Of a stretch of 64,000 bases of DNA, positions 1 through 8,834 are shown one piece after another. The notes under the pieces were generated by a model. That model was not told the DNA's origin. It did not search any database and saw only the letters and a list, made by a program, of their open reading frames with translations. Location: positions 2,377,501 to 2,441,500 of the forward strand of contig NZ_CANNDN010000001.1 in the NCBI RefSeq assembly GCF_947503465.1, given 5' to 3'. The position numbers were made by a program, and so were the translations under genes. How positions within the stretch are numbered: position 1 is the stretch's first letter; every line of letters begins with the position of its first letter. The DNA comes from an uncultured Tateyamaria sp. (GTDB lineage: Bacteria; Pseudomonadota; Alphaproteobacteria; Rhodobacterales; Rhodobacteraceae).

Positions 1-1
1 T

Positions 2-1222
2 GAGGCCGGGGATGGTGGGCAGATTGCCCACCCTACGCCCCTGAATGGGGTCCGGGTTCTTGATTTGACCAATGTCCTGGCGGGACCGTTCTGTTGTCAC
101 CAACTGGCCCACATGGGGGCCGAGGTGATCAAGGTCGAAGCGCCGGGACGCGGGGACCTGGCGCGCCAACTGGGCGCTGATCCCGAGCTGAATGCGCAGG
201 GGATGGGCGTGTCGTTCCTTGCGCAGAACGCGGGCAAGAAGTCAGTCACGGTGAACTTCAAGCACCCGGATGGCAAAGCGCTGTTTTTGCGGCTTGTTGA
301 AACGGCGGACGTGGTGGTCGAAAACTTTCGCCCCGGCGTGATGGACCGCTTGGGCCTTGGCTACGAGGCTCTGAAACAACACAAACCAGATCTGATCTAT
401 TGCGCGATTTCCGGGTTTGGTCAGGACGGACCGTGGGTGGACCGCCCGGCGTATGATCAAATCGTTCAGGGTGTGTCCGGGGTCATGTCGATCACCGGGG
501 ATGGCGACAGTGCCCCCTTGCGCGTCGGTTACCCGGTTGCGGACACGGTGGGTGGCATGACGGCGGCCTTTGCGGTGGCGGCCGCACTTAACGCCCGTCC
601 CCGCGGGGCGTTCATTGATTGTTCAATGTTGGAGAGCGTGCTGGCGACCATGGGCTGGGTTGTGTCGAACCACATGATTGCCGGTGTCGACCCTTCGGCC
701 CATGGAAATGAAAACCCGACCTCTGCCCCGTCGGGTGCGTTTCAGACGGGCGACGGGTTGATCAACATTGCGGCCAACAAGGATGAACAATGGGTTCTGT
801 TGACTGATTTCCTTGGGCTGAAAGCGCTGCGCGACCGCGCGGAGTATGCCACGCGGGAAGATCGAAAACGGAACCGTATGGCGCTGCGAGACGATATTGA
901 AGCGGCGTTGACCGACTGGTCCGCGCGTGACCTTGCGCGGGCGTTGAACGCGGTTGGTGTCCCAGCCGGGGCGGTGATGTCCGTGCCCGAGATCCTGACC
1001 CATCCGCAGGTGGCAGGCCGGGGGTTGATGACACGCTATGCCGATGTGCCGGGTGTTGGGCGCGACATCGACGTCGTCAATACCGGGGTCAAAATGAACG
1101 GCGCGCCGTTGACGGTGCCGACGCCGCCGCCGCAGCTTGGACAACACGGGGCGGAGGTGTGGGGTGCGCTTGGGCTGAGTGACCACGACATCGGGGCCTT
1201 GGCCAAAAAGGGGGCGATATGA
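2..1222 (+). CDS. Family III CoA-transferase (CaiB/BaiF), 5' partial
   Basis: Likely transfers CoA between an acyl-CoA donor and a carboxylic acid through an aspartyl-CoA anhydride. The frame is open from base 2 with no stop, and the typical N-terminal run PLNGVRVLDLTNVLAGPF lies upstream of any ATG, so the true start is outside the window; an in-frame TTG at 65 would cut into the conserved fold. Family features visible: GAEVIKVEAP, ENFRPGVMDRLGLGY, and YDQIVQGVSG carrying the expected nucleophilic Asp, followed by GPW/GVP-type loops. The stop overlaps the start of the citryl-CoA lyase-like gene by four bases, so the two are co-transcribed; the acceptor acid may be citrate or a related hydroxy acid. 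The substrate cannot be read from sequence. Confidence 0.88.
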   Translation, partial: EAGDGGQIAHPTPLNGVRVLDLTNVLAGPFCCHQLAHMGAEVIKVEAPGRGDLARQLGADPELNAQGMGVSFLAQNAGKKSVTVNFKHPDGKALFLRLVETADVVVENFRPGVMDRLGLGYEALKQHKPDLIYCAISGFGQDGPWVDRPAYDQIVQGVSGVMSITGDGDSAPLRVGYPVADTVGGMTAAFAVAAALNARPRGAFIDCSMLESVLATMGWVVSNHMIAGVDPSAHGNENPTSAPSGAFQTGDGLINIAANKDEQWVLLTDFLGLKALRDRAEYATREDRKRNRMALRDDIEAALTDWSARDLARALNAVGVPAGAVMSVPEILTHPQVAGRGLMTRYADVPGVGRDIDVVNTGVKMNGAPLTVPTPPPQLGQHGAEVWGALGLSDHDIGALAKKGAI

Positions 1223-2001
1223 GCGACGTGTCAGACTGGTGGAGCACCGACATCATCGACATGGCCCCGGGTCAGATCAGGATGCGCGGACATCCGATTG
1301 AGGACCTGATCGGGGCGGTGAGTTTTCCGCAAATGATCTGGTTGATGACGCGGGGCGGCCTGCCGTCCGAGGCGGAGGCCAGATTGCTTGAAGCTGCTTT
1401 GGTGGCCGCCGTGGATCATGGTCCGCAGGCCCCGTCGATTGCGGCGGCACGGATGGCCGTGACCTGTGGTTTGCCGTTGAACGGCGCGATGGCGTCTGCC
1501 GTGAACATGCTGGATGACGTGCATGGCGGGGCCGGGGAACAGGCGGTCACACTGTATGCGCGCGTGAGTGCGTCGGACGATCCGGTGCCCGATGTGCTGG
1601 ATGCCTGGCGCACCGACCACGGGCCGTTCATACCCGGCTTTGGCCACCGGTTTCACAAACCTGTCGATCCGCGTGCACCACGGTTGCTGACGCTTGTGGA
1701 CGAGGCAGCCGCGGTTGGTACCGTGTCCGGTCGTTTTGCGGGGATCGCCCGTGAAATCGAGGCCGCATTGGCCGACGAAAAGGGCAAGCCCGTGCCCATG
1801 AATATCGACGGCGCGACGGCTGTCATCTTTGCGGAACTGGGGTTTCCCGCCGCGTTGGCGCGGGGCCTGTTTTGCCTGTCACGCAGCGTCGGCATTCTAT
1901 CCCACGCTTACGAACAGCAACAGCAGGGGGGTCGAAACAAGGGGCCGACCCCGCCCGGCTATCGTTGGACCTATACCGGACCTCGTCCCATCGAAGATTA
2001 G
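1219..2001 (+). CDS. Citryl-CoA lyase-like protein (short citrate synthase fold)
   Basis: At 260 residues this is far shorter than citrate synthase (about 430) and matches stand-alone citryl-CoA lyases, which split citryl-CoA into acetyl-CoA and oxaloacetate. The three catalytic elements of the citrate synthase fold are present: DDVHGGAGE (first His), GFGHRFHK (second His) and NIDGATAVIFAELGFP (Asp). The N-terminal domain is reduced to a short helical part (MRGHPIEDLIGAVSFPQMIWLMTRG). It overlaps the upstream CoA-transferase gene, a pairing that suggests activation of an acid to its CoA thioester followed by cleavage. Related beta-hydroxyacyl-CoA substrates are possible. The 3' end overlaps the convergent SDR gene by four bases. 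Confidence 0.82.
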   Translation: MSDVSDWWSTDIIDMAPGQIRMRGHPIEDLIGAVSFPQMIWLMTRGGLPSEAEARLLEAALVAAVDHGPQAPSIAAARMAVTCGLPLNGAMASAVNMLDDVHGGAGEQAVTLYARVSASDDPVPDVLDAWRTDHGPFIPGFGHRFHKPVDPRAPRLLTLVDEAAAVGTVSGRFAGIAREIEAALADEKGKPVPMNIDGATAVIFAELGFPAALARGLFCLSRSVGILSHAYEQQQQGGRNKGPTPPGYRWTYTGPRPIED

Positions 2002-2765
2002 CGGCCCATCCAACCCCCATCGACCAGCATGACGTGACCGTGCATGTAAGCCGACGCGTCGGAGGCAAGGAAGACGGCGGGACCTTTGAAGTCGTCCGGT
2101 TTGCCCCACCGGCCCGCCGGGATACGCTCCAGTATGGACTTTGAGCGCACCGGGTCGCTGCGCAATGCCTCGGTGTTGTCGGTGTCGATATAGCCGGGCG
2201 CGATGGCGTTCACGTTCACACCCTTGCCCGCCCATTCGTTGGCAAAGGCCATGGTGAGTTGCCCGATGCCCCCCTTGGACGCGGCATAGCCCGGCACGGT
2301 GATCCCGCCCTGAAACGTGAGCAGTGACGCGGTGAAGATGATCTTGCCCGCGCCGCGTTCGACCATGGTTTTGCCGACCTCCCGCGTGAGGATGAACTGG
2401 GCGTTCAGGTTCACCTCGATCACCGTGTCCCACATGTCGTCGGGGTGATCCGCCGCAGGTGTGCGCAGGATGGTGCCCGCGTTGTTGATCAGGATGTCGA
2501 TTTGCGGATGGTCGGAGAGGACCTGGGCCGCGAAGGATTTGACCGCGGCGCGATCAGAGAAGTCGCAAGCGTATGGCGTGAAGGTGCGACCCATGGCTTC
2601 GACCTTTTGCTGGACATCCGAGCCGGCGGCAAGCGTCGCGCTGACGCCGATGATGTCTGCGCCCGCTTCGGCCAGCGCCTCGGCCATGCCGCGTCCGATG
2701 CCGCGTTTGGCGCCTGTCACAAGGGCGGTCTTGCCCGCAAGGTCGAAACTGTCGAGAACGGTCAT
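1998..2765 (-). CDS. SDR-family oxidoreductase, KduD-like
   Basis: A 255-residue classical short-chain dehydrogenase. It has the cofactor loop TGAKRGIGRG, the NNAG motif, the active-site Ser (FTASLLTFQGG) and YxxxK as YAASK, and ends DGGWMGR. The sequence (SFQGG-like loop, IAPGYIDTDNTEALR, ERIPAGRWGKPDD) closely resembles 2-deoxy-D-gluconate 3-dehydrogenase/KduD. I chose the ATG at 2765, giving the standard start MTVLDSFDLAGKTALVTG and an ATGA overlap with the upstream alcohol dehydrogenase; a longer open frame adds an implausible N-terminus. It is the last gene of a three-gene minus-strand operon with the E1 fusion. It probably oxidises a sugar-acid or polyol intermediate; the exact substrate is unknown. 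Confidence 0.88.
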   Translation of the reverse strand: MTVLDSFDLAGKTALVTGAKRGIGRGMAEALAEAGADIIGVSATLAAGSDVQQKVEAMGRTFTPYACDFSDRAAVKSFAAQVLSDHPQIDILINNAGTILRTPAADHPDDMWDTVIEVNLNAQFILTREVGKTMVERGAGKIIFTASLLTFQGGITVPGYAASKGGIGQLTMAFANEWAGKGVNVNAIAPGYIDTDNTEALRSDPVRSKSILERIPAGRWGKPDDFKGPAVFLASDASAYMHGHVMLVDGGWMGR

Positions 2766-3796
2766 TGCAGGCCCTCCGTCACGCGGATCATGGATTTCAT
2801 CGCGTTCGGGTTCTCGGTCAGGGATTTGAACGCCCCTTCGATATCGTCCAGCGCCCGAATGTCGGTGATAAACGCGTCGCAATCGACGACGCCCCTGGCG
2901 AGCAGGTCCATGGCCTTGTCGTAATCCTTGGGCCGGTAGACACGCGCGCCGATCAGGTCCAGTTCGCGCCAGAAGAACTGGAACATGTCGATCTGCGGTT
3001 TGGTGGCGTGGATCGCGACCATGACGATGCGCCCGCGTGTGGCGGCGGCAGCGGTCATCAGGTCGACACCGGGCTGGCTGCCCGACACTTCGAACACCAC
3101 GTCAGCGCCTTTGCCGCCTGTCGCCTCGTGCATGGCCTGAGCGACGTCGGTGGTCTTGGGGTCCATCGTGGTGAACCCGATCTTTTGCGCAAAGGCGAGG
3201 CGGTTGTCGTTAATCTCGGCCACTGTCACATTTGCGCCTGCGTGACGCGCCGCCATGGCAACCAGCATGCCGATGGGGCCGCCGCCGATGACAAGCACGT
3301 CTTCGCCCGGTTGCACCTTGCCACGGTCCACGTCGTGGACGGCCACGGCAAGCGGTTCGATCAGGGCGGCGTGGGACAGGTCGAGGTCCGCAGGCAGGAC
3401 ATGGACGGTGTGGGCCGGGACGTTCCATTTCTGCTGAAACGCCCCATCGCTGTCGATGCCGATGAATTTGAGGTTGTGGCAGATGTGCTGGTGGCCGGCC
3501 GTGCAGGCGGGGCACTGGCCGCAGTGATCAAGGGGGCGCACAACGATCTTCTGGCCCGGCGCGAGGCCATCGACGCCGTCACCTGTGGCAGAGACAACGC
3601 CCGACATCTCGTGCCCGATGGTGCGTTCAAATCCGACGCGCCCGTCCATGTGACCAAGATAGATGTGCAGGTCCGTGCCGCAGATTCCACAAAAGGCGAC
3701 ATCGATCTGCACCTGGCCGGGCCCAGGGGGCGGGGTGTTCACCGCCTCGACCGAGAAGTGTTTGTCGCCGCGATAAAATGCCGCCTGGTGCGTCAT
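2762..3796 (-). CDS. Zinc-dependent alcohol dehydrogenase (MDR, idonate/sorbitol type)
   Basis: A 344-residue medium-chain dehydrogenase. Catalytic zinc ligands sit in FCGICGTDLHIYLGH and GHEMSG; the structural zinc cysteines are in CGQCPACTAGHQHIC; the NAD loop is VIGGGPIGMLVA, followed by acidic AEIND, which suggests NAD rather than NADP. Closest in character to L-idonate 5-dehydrogenase, sorbitol or threonine dehydrogenases. The ATG at 3796 was chosen (MTHQAAFYRGDKHF); it has an AGGGGA-type ribosome site, and the longer open frame is not protein-like. It lies downstream of the E1 fusion by 88 bases and overlaps the SDR gene, suggesting a pathway of successive oxidations of a hydroxylated substrate ending in an oxoacid. 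Confidence 0.87.
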   Translation of the reverse strand: MTHQAAFYRGDKHFSVEAVNTPPPGPGQVQIDVAFCGICGTDLHIYLGHMDGRVGFERTIGHEMSGVVSATGDGVDGLAPGQKIVVRPLDHCGQCPACTAGHQHICHNLKFIGIDSDGAFQQKWNVPAHTVHVLPADLDLSHAALIEPLAVAVHDVDRGKVQPGEDVLVIGGGPIGMLVAMAARHAGANVTVAEINDNRLAFAQKIGFTTMDPKTTDVAQAMHEATGGKGADVVFEVSGSQPGVDLMTAAAATRGRIVMVAIHATKPQIDMFQFFWRELDLIGARVYRPKDYDKAMDLLARGVVDCDAFITDIRALDDIEGAFKSLTENPNAMKSMIRVTEGLQ

Positions 3797-3884
3797 GATG
3801 TGTCCCCTATTCCTTGTGCCGCGACATTGGACCGGAGGCGAAGGCGCGATCAAGGGTGGCGGTGAATTTCGTTAAACCGGAATC

Positions 3885-6068
3885 TCAAGACTTGGCGAGC
3901 AGGGCCTTGGCGGCATCCACGATCCCGGCGGTCGAGGGCAGGGTGGCCGCGTAAGCAGGGCCTGTCGCGATAAAGCAGTCTTCGGCGGTCAGGCGGGCGA
4001 AACGGGCCAGCTTCGCCTCGGCCAGAAGGGTCATGAGCGCCTCGGATTGGCTGCCGGTGCGGCGACATTCATCTACGATCAGGGTCGCGTCGCAGGTGCG
4101 TGCCTGATCAAGGATCGCATCGGTGGCAAGCGGCGCCAGCCAGCGCAGGTCGACGACGCGGGTGGCGATACCATCGGCGTTCAGATGCTTTGCGGCTTGT
4201 TCAGACAGGTACCTGCCATTGCCGTAGGTGAGGATCGCAAGGTCGGTGCCATCTCCGCTGACACCGATGTCGCCCAACCCGATCCTTTCGTCGGGGGTGG
4301 GGTAGGTGGACATCCATGCCTTGTCCCCGTCGTCGTGCAGGTCGCGCATGGGATAGAGGGCGATGGGTTCGACAAAGACGACAACACGCTGGTCTTCGCG
4401 GGCAAGGCGCACCGCCTCGCGCAGCATTTTGGCCGCATCGTCCCCGCGTGAAGGGCAGGCAATGATCAGGCCGGGGATGTCGCGCAGGACGGCAAGGGAG
4501 TTGTCGTTGTGGAAGTGCCCGCCGAACCCGCGTTGATACCCAAGGCCCGCGATGCGCAGGACCATCGGATTGGCATACTGCCCGTTCGAGAAGAAGGGGA
4601 GCGTGGCCGCTTCGCCCCGCAGCTGATCCTCTGCGTTGTGGAGATAGGCGAGGAACTGGATTTCGGGGATCGGGACAAAACCGTTATGGGCCATGCCGAT
4701 GGCGAGGCCGAGGATCGATTGTTCATCCAGCAGCGTGTCGATGACACGGTGGGGGCCGAAGCGGGATTGCAGCTTTTGGGTGGCGCCGTAGACGCCGCCT
4801 TTGCGTCCGATATCCTCGCCTGCCATGACCAGTTCGGGGTGTTCGAGCATGAGGTCGGTGAGCGCCCACGAAATGAGTTTGCTCATCACTTGCGGCTCCG
4901 ACAGGGCCTTGAGGTCACTGCCGAAAGCGGCTTCACGCGCTTTGGGTGTTGGGCCATTGGTGGGGGTACAGGCACGAACGGGCGGCATGAGGCTGGCGCT
5001 TACATCGCTGGCGTTCCGCAGACGCGGGCGTTTGGTGGCCTTGGCAGCCAACGCGGCGCACTCTGCGCCAGTCTCTTCGTAGATACCCAGCGCCTTGGCT
5101 GGCGTACACGCGCCGCTGTCGCGCAGCAGGCGGGTTGTGTGCAAAAGCGGATCATTGGCCTCGTCCGCCTCGATCTGCGCCTTTCCGCGATAGGTGGCTT
5201 CGACGTCGGACCCGGCATGACCATACAGCCGGACAGTGCGGATGTGCAGAAAGGCCGGGGATTTGTGACGCCGGACATGGGCCGCCGCCTTTGCCGCGAC
5301 TTCGGCAGTTTCCGCAACATTCAGACCGTCACAGGCGAAGTAGGTGAGGCCGGGTTTTTGTGCGAAGTTGGCGGCGATCCAGCCCGACGGCGTCGGGGTC
5401 GAGATGCCGATGCCGTTATCCTCGCACACAAACAGCAGGGGCAATGGCACGTTCTGAAAGCTGGTCCAGCAGGCCGTGTTGATGGCCCCCTGCGCCGTGG
5501 AGTGGTTGGCCGAGGCATCCCCGAAACTGCACATGACGATGCTGTCGTCCGGCAGGTGCGCGTGTTCGGGACGCGCGCGTTTGGCAAGGCCGATGGAATA
5601 GGCCGCCCCGACCGCCTTTGCCAGGTGACTGGCAATGGTCGAGGTTTGCGGCGGGATGTTCAGCGCCTTTGACCCGAGCACCTTGTGACGACCGCCGGAC
5701 ATGGGGTCATCGGATGACGCCGCAAAGCTGAGCAGGATGTCCCAGGCAGGGGTTTGGTTCGGCACCTGGCCTGCGCGTGCGATCTGGAACGCCGCGTCGC
5801 GGTAGTGCAGGAACGCCATGTCGGTGGGGCGCAGGGCGTGGGCGACGCCCGCCATCCCCTCGTGCCCGCTGGACCCGATGGTGTAATACCCCTGCCCCGC
5901 CTTTTGCATGGCCCGGCTGGTCCGGTCGAGTTGGCGGGACAGGCATTGCGCGCGGTAGAGCGTCAGAAGCGTTTCGCCGTCCATTTCCCCGGCGCCGGAG
6001 CCGTCCGGCAAGTCGTTGGCCGTGAGCCGCCGGTGGAAGTTGTCGTGAACGATGGCGGCGCGATCCAT
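3885..6068 (-). CDS. Thiamine-dependent 2-oxoacid dehydrogenase E1, fused alpha-beta
   Basis: 727 residues joining E1-alpha (about 1-340) and E1-beta (about 380-727) of a branched-chain or acetoin-type complex. The alpha half carries the thiamine diphosphate motif as GDASANHSTAQGA followed by EDNGIGIS, and the HYRDAAF and GRHK regions. The beta half has GEDIGRKGGVYGAT, RVIDTLLDEQSI with the conserved Glu, and GGHFHND with the active-site His. It should decarboxylate a 2-oxoacid and pass the acyl group to a lipoyl E2, but no E2 or E3 gene lies nearby, so it must borrow one or act on its own. It heads the operon with the Zn-ADH and SDR genes and is divergent from the paa operon. Substrate unknown. 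Confidence 0.87.
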   Translation of the reverse strand: MDRAAIVHDNFHRRLTANDLPDGSGAGEMDGETLLTLYRAQCLSRQLDRTSRAMQKAGQGYYTIGSSGHEGMAGVAHALRPTDMAFLHYRDAAFQIARAGQVPNQTPAWDILLSFAASSDDPMSGGRHKVLGSKALNIPPQTSTIASHLAKAVGAAYSIGLAKRARPEHAHLPDDSIVMCSFGDASANHSTAQGAINTACWTSFQNVPLPLLFVCEDNGIGISTPTPSGWIAANFAQKPGLTYFACDGLNVAETAEVAAKAAAHVRRHKSPAFLHIRTVRLYGHAGSDVEATYRGKAQIEADEANDPLLHTTRLLRDSGACTPAKALGIYEETGAECAALAAKATKRPRLRNASDVSASLMPPVRACTPTNGPTPKAREAAFGSDLKALSEPQVMSKLISWALTDLMLEHPELVMAGEDIGRKGGVYGATQKLQSRFGPHRVIDTLLDEQSILGLAIGMAHNGFVPIPEIQFLAYLHNAEDQLRGEAATLPFFSNGQYANPMVLRIAGLGYQRGFGGHFHNDNSLAVLRDIPGLIIACPSRGDDAAKMLREAVRLAREDQRVVVFVEPIALYPMRDLHDDGDKAWMSTYPTPDERIGLGDIGVSGDGTDLAILTYGNGRYLSEQAAKHLNADGIATRVVDLRWLAPLATDAILDQARTCDATLIVDECRRTGSQSEALMTLLAEAKLARFARLTAEDCFIATGPAYAATLPSTAGIVDAAKALLAKS

Positions 6069-6148
6069 GGGGTAGGTCCGATATGCTGGAGGTCAGTCCA
6101 GCCATAGAACAGCGCCTGTGCAGGATCGTCCAGCGGACAATAAAAGCG

Positions 6149-6184
6149 TTACGAATTTTTACAACATATACCAAATTGTGTAAC
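6149..6184. promoter_or_regulatory. Imperfect inverted repeat between E1 and paa operons (candidate operator)
   Basis: The 171-base divergent gap contains an AT-rich island. Within it the outer arms GTTAC-AATT and AATT-GTAAC (6148-6157 and 6174-6184, each with small insertions) and the nested TTACAA/TTGTGTAA arms form an imperfect inverted repeat. A regulator site here could act on both divergent operons; PaaX, encoded at the end of the paa operon, is the obvious candidate, but the repeat does not match an operator I can name. A weak promoter-like pair, TTGATC (6193-6198) and TATTTT (6216-6221) with 17-base spacing, lies between it and the thiolase gene, although transcription starting there would leave almost no leader. 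Confidence 0.35.
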
Positions 6185-6239
6185 ATTAATCATTGATCGG
6201 AATCAGCGACCGCTCTATTTTCCATGTAGGAGGAGTTTC

Positions 6240-7436
6240 ATGGACGCATGGATTTGTGACGCGCAGCGCACGCCCATCGGGCGCTATGGCGGGGCCTTGT
6301 CCGGTGTGCGCGCCGACGATCTGGCGGCGGCACCGATTGCTGCGCTGGTGGCCCGGACCCCCGATCTGGATTGGGCGCGCGTCGATGATGTGATCCTGGG
6401 CTGCGCCAATCAAGCGGGCGAAGACAATCGCAATGTCGCCCGGATGGCCGGATTGCTGGCCGGTCTGCCCGTGGATGTGCCGGGGATCACCGTCAACCGC
6501 CTGTGTGCGTCGGGCATGGATGCCGTGGGCATGGCCGCGCGCGGGATCAAGGCGGGCGACATGGACATGGTCATCGCCGGTGGGATCGAAAGCATGAGCC
6601 GCGCGCCTTTCGTCATGCCCAAGGCGGAGGCCGCGTTTAGCCGTGCCAATCAGGTCTATGACACAACCATCGGGTGGCGGTTCGTGAACCCGAAGATGAA
6701 AGCGGAACATGGCATCGATTCCATGCCGCAGACCGCCGACAACGTGGCAGCGGACTGGCAGGTTGCGCGTGAGGCGCAGGACGCCTTTGCCGCGCGGTCG
6801 CAGGCCCGGTGGGCGGCGGCGCACGAGGCTGGAGTTTTTGCGGAAGAGATCGCGCCGGTGACCATTCCGCAGCGCAAGGGCGATCCGGTTGTGATGGACA
6901 CGGACGAACATCCGCGTCCGGGCACATCTGCTGAAAAGCTGGCGGGCTTGCGCGGGATCAACGGGCCGGACCTGACGGTGACAGCCGGAAACGCATCGGG
7001 CGTGAACGATGGGGCGGCTGCGCTGCTGATCGCCTCGACCGAGGCGGCGCAGGATCTGTCGCCCATGGCACGAATTGTGGGCATGTGTGCCGCTGGGGTT
7101 GAACCGCGTGTCATGGGGATTGGGCCGGTGCCTGCGTCTGAAAAGGTGTTGAACCGGGCGGGTCTGAGCATCGATCAGATGGACGTGATCGAATTGAACG
7201 AGGCGTTTGCATCACAAGGGCTTGCGACGCTGCGCAGCCTGGGTGTCGCGGATGATGATCCGCGCGTGAACGCGCAAGGCGGGGCCATCGCAATCGGCCA
7301 CCCGTTGGGCATGTCGGGCGCACGGCTGGTGATGACCGCCGCCTATCAGTTGAAACGAACCGGTGGCCGCTATGCGCTGTGCACCATGTGTGTGGGCGTG
7401 GGGCAAGGGGTTGCCATGGTACTTGAAAGGGCTTGA
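6240..7436 (+). CDS. paaJ: 3-oxoadipyl-CoA/3-oxo-5,6-dehydrosuberyl-CoA thiolase
   Basis: A 398-residue degradative thiolase. Nucleophilic Cys is C89 in [10 protein letters not shown]; the His loop is [10 protein letters not shown] (H354) and the second Cys is C384 in CVGVGQG. Being first in the paa operon, it most likely performs the two thiolytic cleavages of the phenylacetate pathway, releasing acetyl-CoA from 3-oxo-5,6-didehydrosuberyl-CoA and from 3-oxoadipyl-CoA. PcaF, which does only the second, is nearly indistinguishable by sequence. The ATG is fixed by a strong AGGAGGAG at 6228-6235. The gene ends four bases before the paaA start, so the operon begins here. Confidence 0.88.
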   Translation: MDAWICDAQRTPIGRYGGALSGVRADDLAAAPIAALVARTPDLDWARVDDVILGCANQAGEDNRNVARMAGLLAGLPVDVPGITVNRLCASGMDAVGMAARGIKAGDMDMVIAGGIESMSRAPFVMPKAEAAFSRANQVYDTTIGWRFVNPKMKAEHGIDSMPQTADNVAADWQVAREAQDAFAARSQARWAAAHEAGVFAEEIAPVTIPQRKGDPVVMDTDEHPRPGTSAEKLAGLRGINGPDLTVTAGNASGVNDGAAALLIASTEAAQDLSPMARIVGMCAAGVEPRVMGIGPVPASEKVLNRAGLSIDQMDVIELNEAFASQGLATLRSLGVADDDPRVNAQGGAIAIGHPLGMSGARLVMTAAYQLKRTGGRYALCTMCVGVGQGVAMVLERA

Positions 7437-7440
7437 GACG

Positions 7441-8418
7441 ATGTATGCGCAGATGATCAAATCCGAAGCGTCGCAGGACGATCCCGAGAAACTGGCCGCC
7501 TTTCAGGCCCGCATCGATGCGGGCGACAAGATTGAGCCGAAGGACTGGATGCCCGACGGCTATCGCAAGACCCTGATCCGCCAGATCGGTCAGCACGCCC
7601 ATTCCGAGATTGTCGGTCAACTGCCCGAAGGCAACTGGATCACCCGCGCGCCCACGCTGGAGCGCAAGGCGATCCTGCTGGCGAAGGTGCAGGATGAGGC
7701 GGGGCATGGGCTGTACCTGTATTGCGCGGCCGAGACGTTGGGTGTGTCCCGCGATGAGCTGACCGGGATGCTTTTGGATGGCCGGATGAAGTATTCGTCC
7801 ATCTTCAGTTACCCGACCCTGACATGGGCGGATATGGGCGCAGTGGGCTGGTTGGTCGATGGTGCTGCGATCATGAACCAGGTGCCGTTGCAGCGCACCT
7901 CTTATGGCCCCTATGCCCGATCGATGGTGCGGATCTGCAAAGAGGAATCATTCCACCAGCGGCAGGGGTTCGACATCATGATGAAGATGGCGAACGGAAC
8001 AGAGGCGCAGAAGCGGATGGCGCAGGATGCGCTGAACCGGTTCTGGTATCCATCGCTGATGATGTTCGGCCCGTCGGACAGCGAAAGCGTGCATTCAGAG
8101 CAGTCGATGCGCTGGAAGATCAAGATGAATTCCAACGACGAGCTGCGCCAGAAATTCGTGGATCAGACGGTGCCGCAGGCGGAATACCTGGGCCTGACGA
8201 TCCCGGACGAGACGCTGGCCTGGAACGAGGAAAAGGGCGGGTACGACTTTGCCGAACCGGACTGGTCCGAGTTCTTTGACGTGCTGAAGGGCAACGGCCC
8301 CTGTTCGGTCGAGCGGACCGAGGCGCGGCAGAAGGCATGGGACGATGGCGCGTGGGTGCGCGAGGCGCGGATGGCGCACGCGGCGAAGAAGCAGGCGGCG
8401 AAGGTGGCTGCGGAGTAA
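7441..8418 (+). CDS. paaA: Phenylacetyl-CoA 1,2-epoxidase subunit PaaA
   Basis: The 325-residue catalytic subunit of the di-iron ring-1,2-epoxidase, which acts on phenylacetyl-CoA with O2 and electrons from PaaE. It has the ferritin-like four-helix fold; iron-ligand motifs are EAGHG (E86, H89) and [10 protein letters not shown] (around E168-H172). Conserved surroundings such as [17 protein letters not shown] and [20 protein letters not shown] are characteristic. The ATG at 7441 follows the thiolase stop almost directly. Unusually, paaB does not follow at once: an unrelated ORF sits between. Confidence 0.97.
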   Translation: MYAQMIKSEASQDDPEKLAAFQARIDAGDKIEPKDWMPDGYRKTLIRQIGQHAHSEIVGQLPEGNWITRAPTLERKAILLAKVQDEAGHGLYLYCAAETLGVSRDELTGMLLDGRMKYSSIFSYPTLTWADMGAVGWLVDGAAIMNQVPLQRTSYGPYARSMVRICKEESFHQRQGFDIMMKMANGTEAQKRMAQDALNRFWYPSLMMFGPSDSESVHSEQSMRWKIKMNSNDELRQKFVDQTVPQAEYLGLTIPDETLAWNEEKGGYDFAEPDWSEFFDVLKGNGPCSVERTEARQKAWDDGAWVREARMAHAAKKQAAKVAAE

Positions 8419-8420
8419 AC

Positions 8421-8834
8421 ATGTCCGAAATCACCCCTCTTCCAGATGAGATAGCTACGGCTGTTCAAGGAAATGTGCAGCTTGTCCGGGACGAACTGTT
8501 GAAGCAGGCAGGTGTGGCGCAGGACGACTGGCCAAGCGCCGTCATGTACCTGTCGGGTTTTCTAGATCGACAGCGCGAACACGCAGATGCGTCCAACGCA
8601 AGTCGGTTGGCCCAGACAATTGGCTGCTACCTAGGCGAAGCAATAGTGCGACATTACGGCGGTAGATGGATGCTGAATGAAGCAAACGGAGTTGGAATCG
8701 ACATCGACGGGTTGCATGCTTTTCCCCTGAACAAGGCCGCAAAACACCTACAGAACGGGAGCGAAGACAACATCAACAGCTTTTTTTCGGTGATCCCGAA
8801 GTTATTGGAACAGCGGAAGGAGCGGAAGCAATGA
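8421..8834 (+). CDS. Unknown protein inserted between paaA and paaB
   Basis: 137 residues, not a Paa subunit. It begins two bases after the paaA stop and overlaps paaB by four (ATGA), so it is translationally embedded in the operon. The start at 8421 (MSEITPLPDEIATA) is the first one after paaA. No signal peptide or membrane span is seen. The C-terminal half (GCYLGEAIVRHYGGRWM, then DIDGLHAFPLNKAAKHLQNG) is faintly like DUF3806-type proteins, some of which resemble toxin-immunity proteins; this is a pattern impression only. Codon use differs from its neighbours, with ATA, CTA, TTA, AGA and GGA codons that are rare around it, which suggests recent acquisition. Function unknown. Confidence 0.8.
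   Translation: MSEITPLPDEIATAVQGNVQLVRDELLKQAGVAQDDWPSAVMYLSGFLDRQREHADASNASRLAQTIGCYLGEAIVRHYGGRWMLNEANGVGIDIDGLHAFPLNKAAKHLQNGSEDNINSFFSVIPKLLEQRKERKQ

Noticed and set aside
2765-3865. 366-codon open frame opposite the Zn alcohol dehydrogenase
   Set aside because: The opposite strand has all zinc and NAD motifs; this frame has none.
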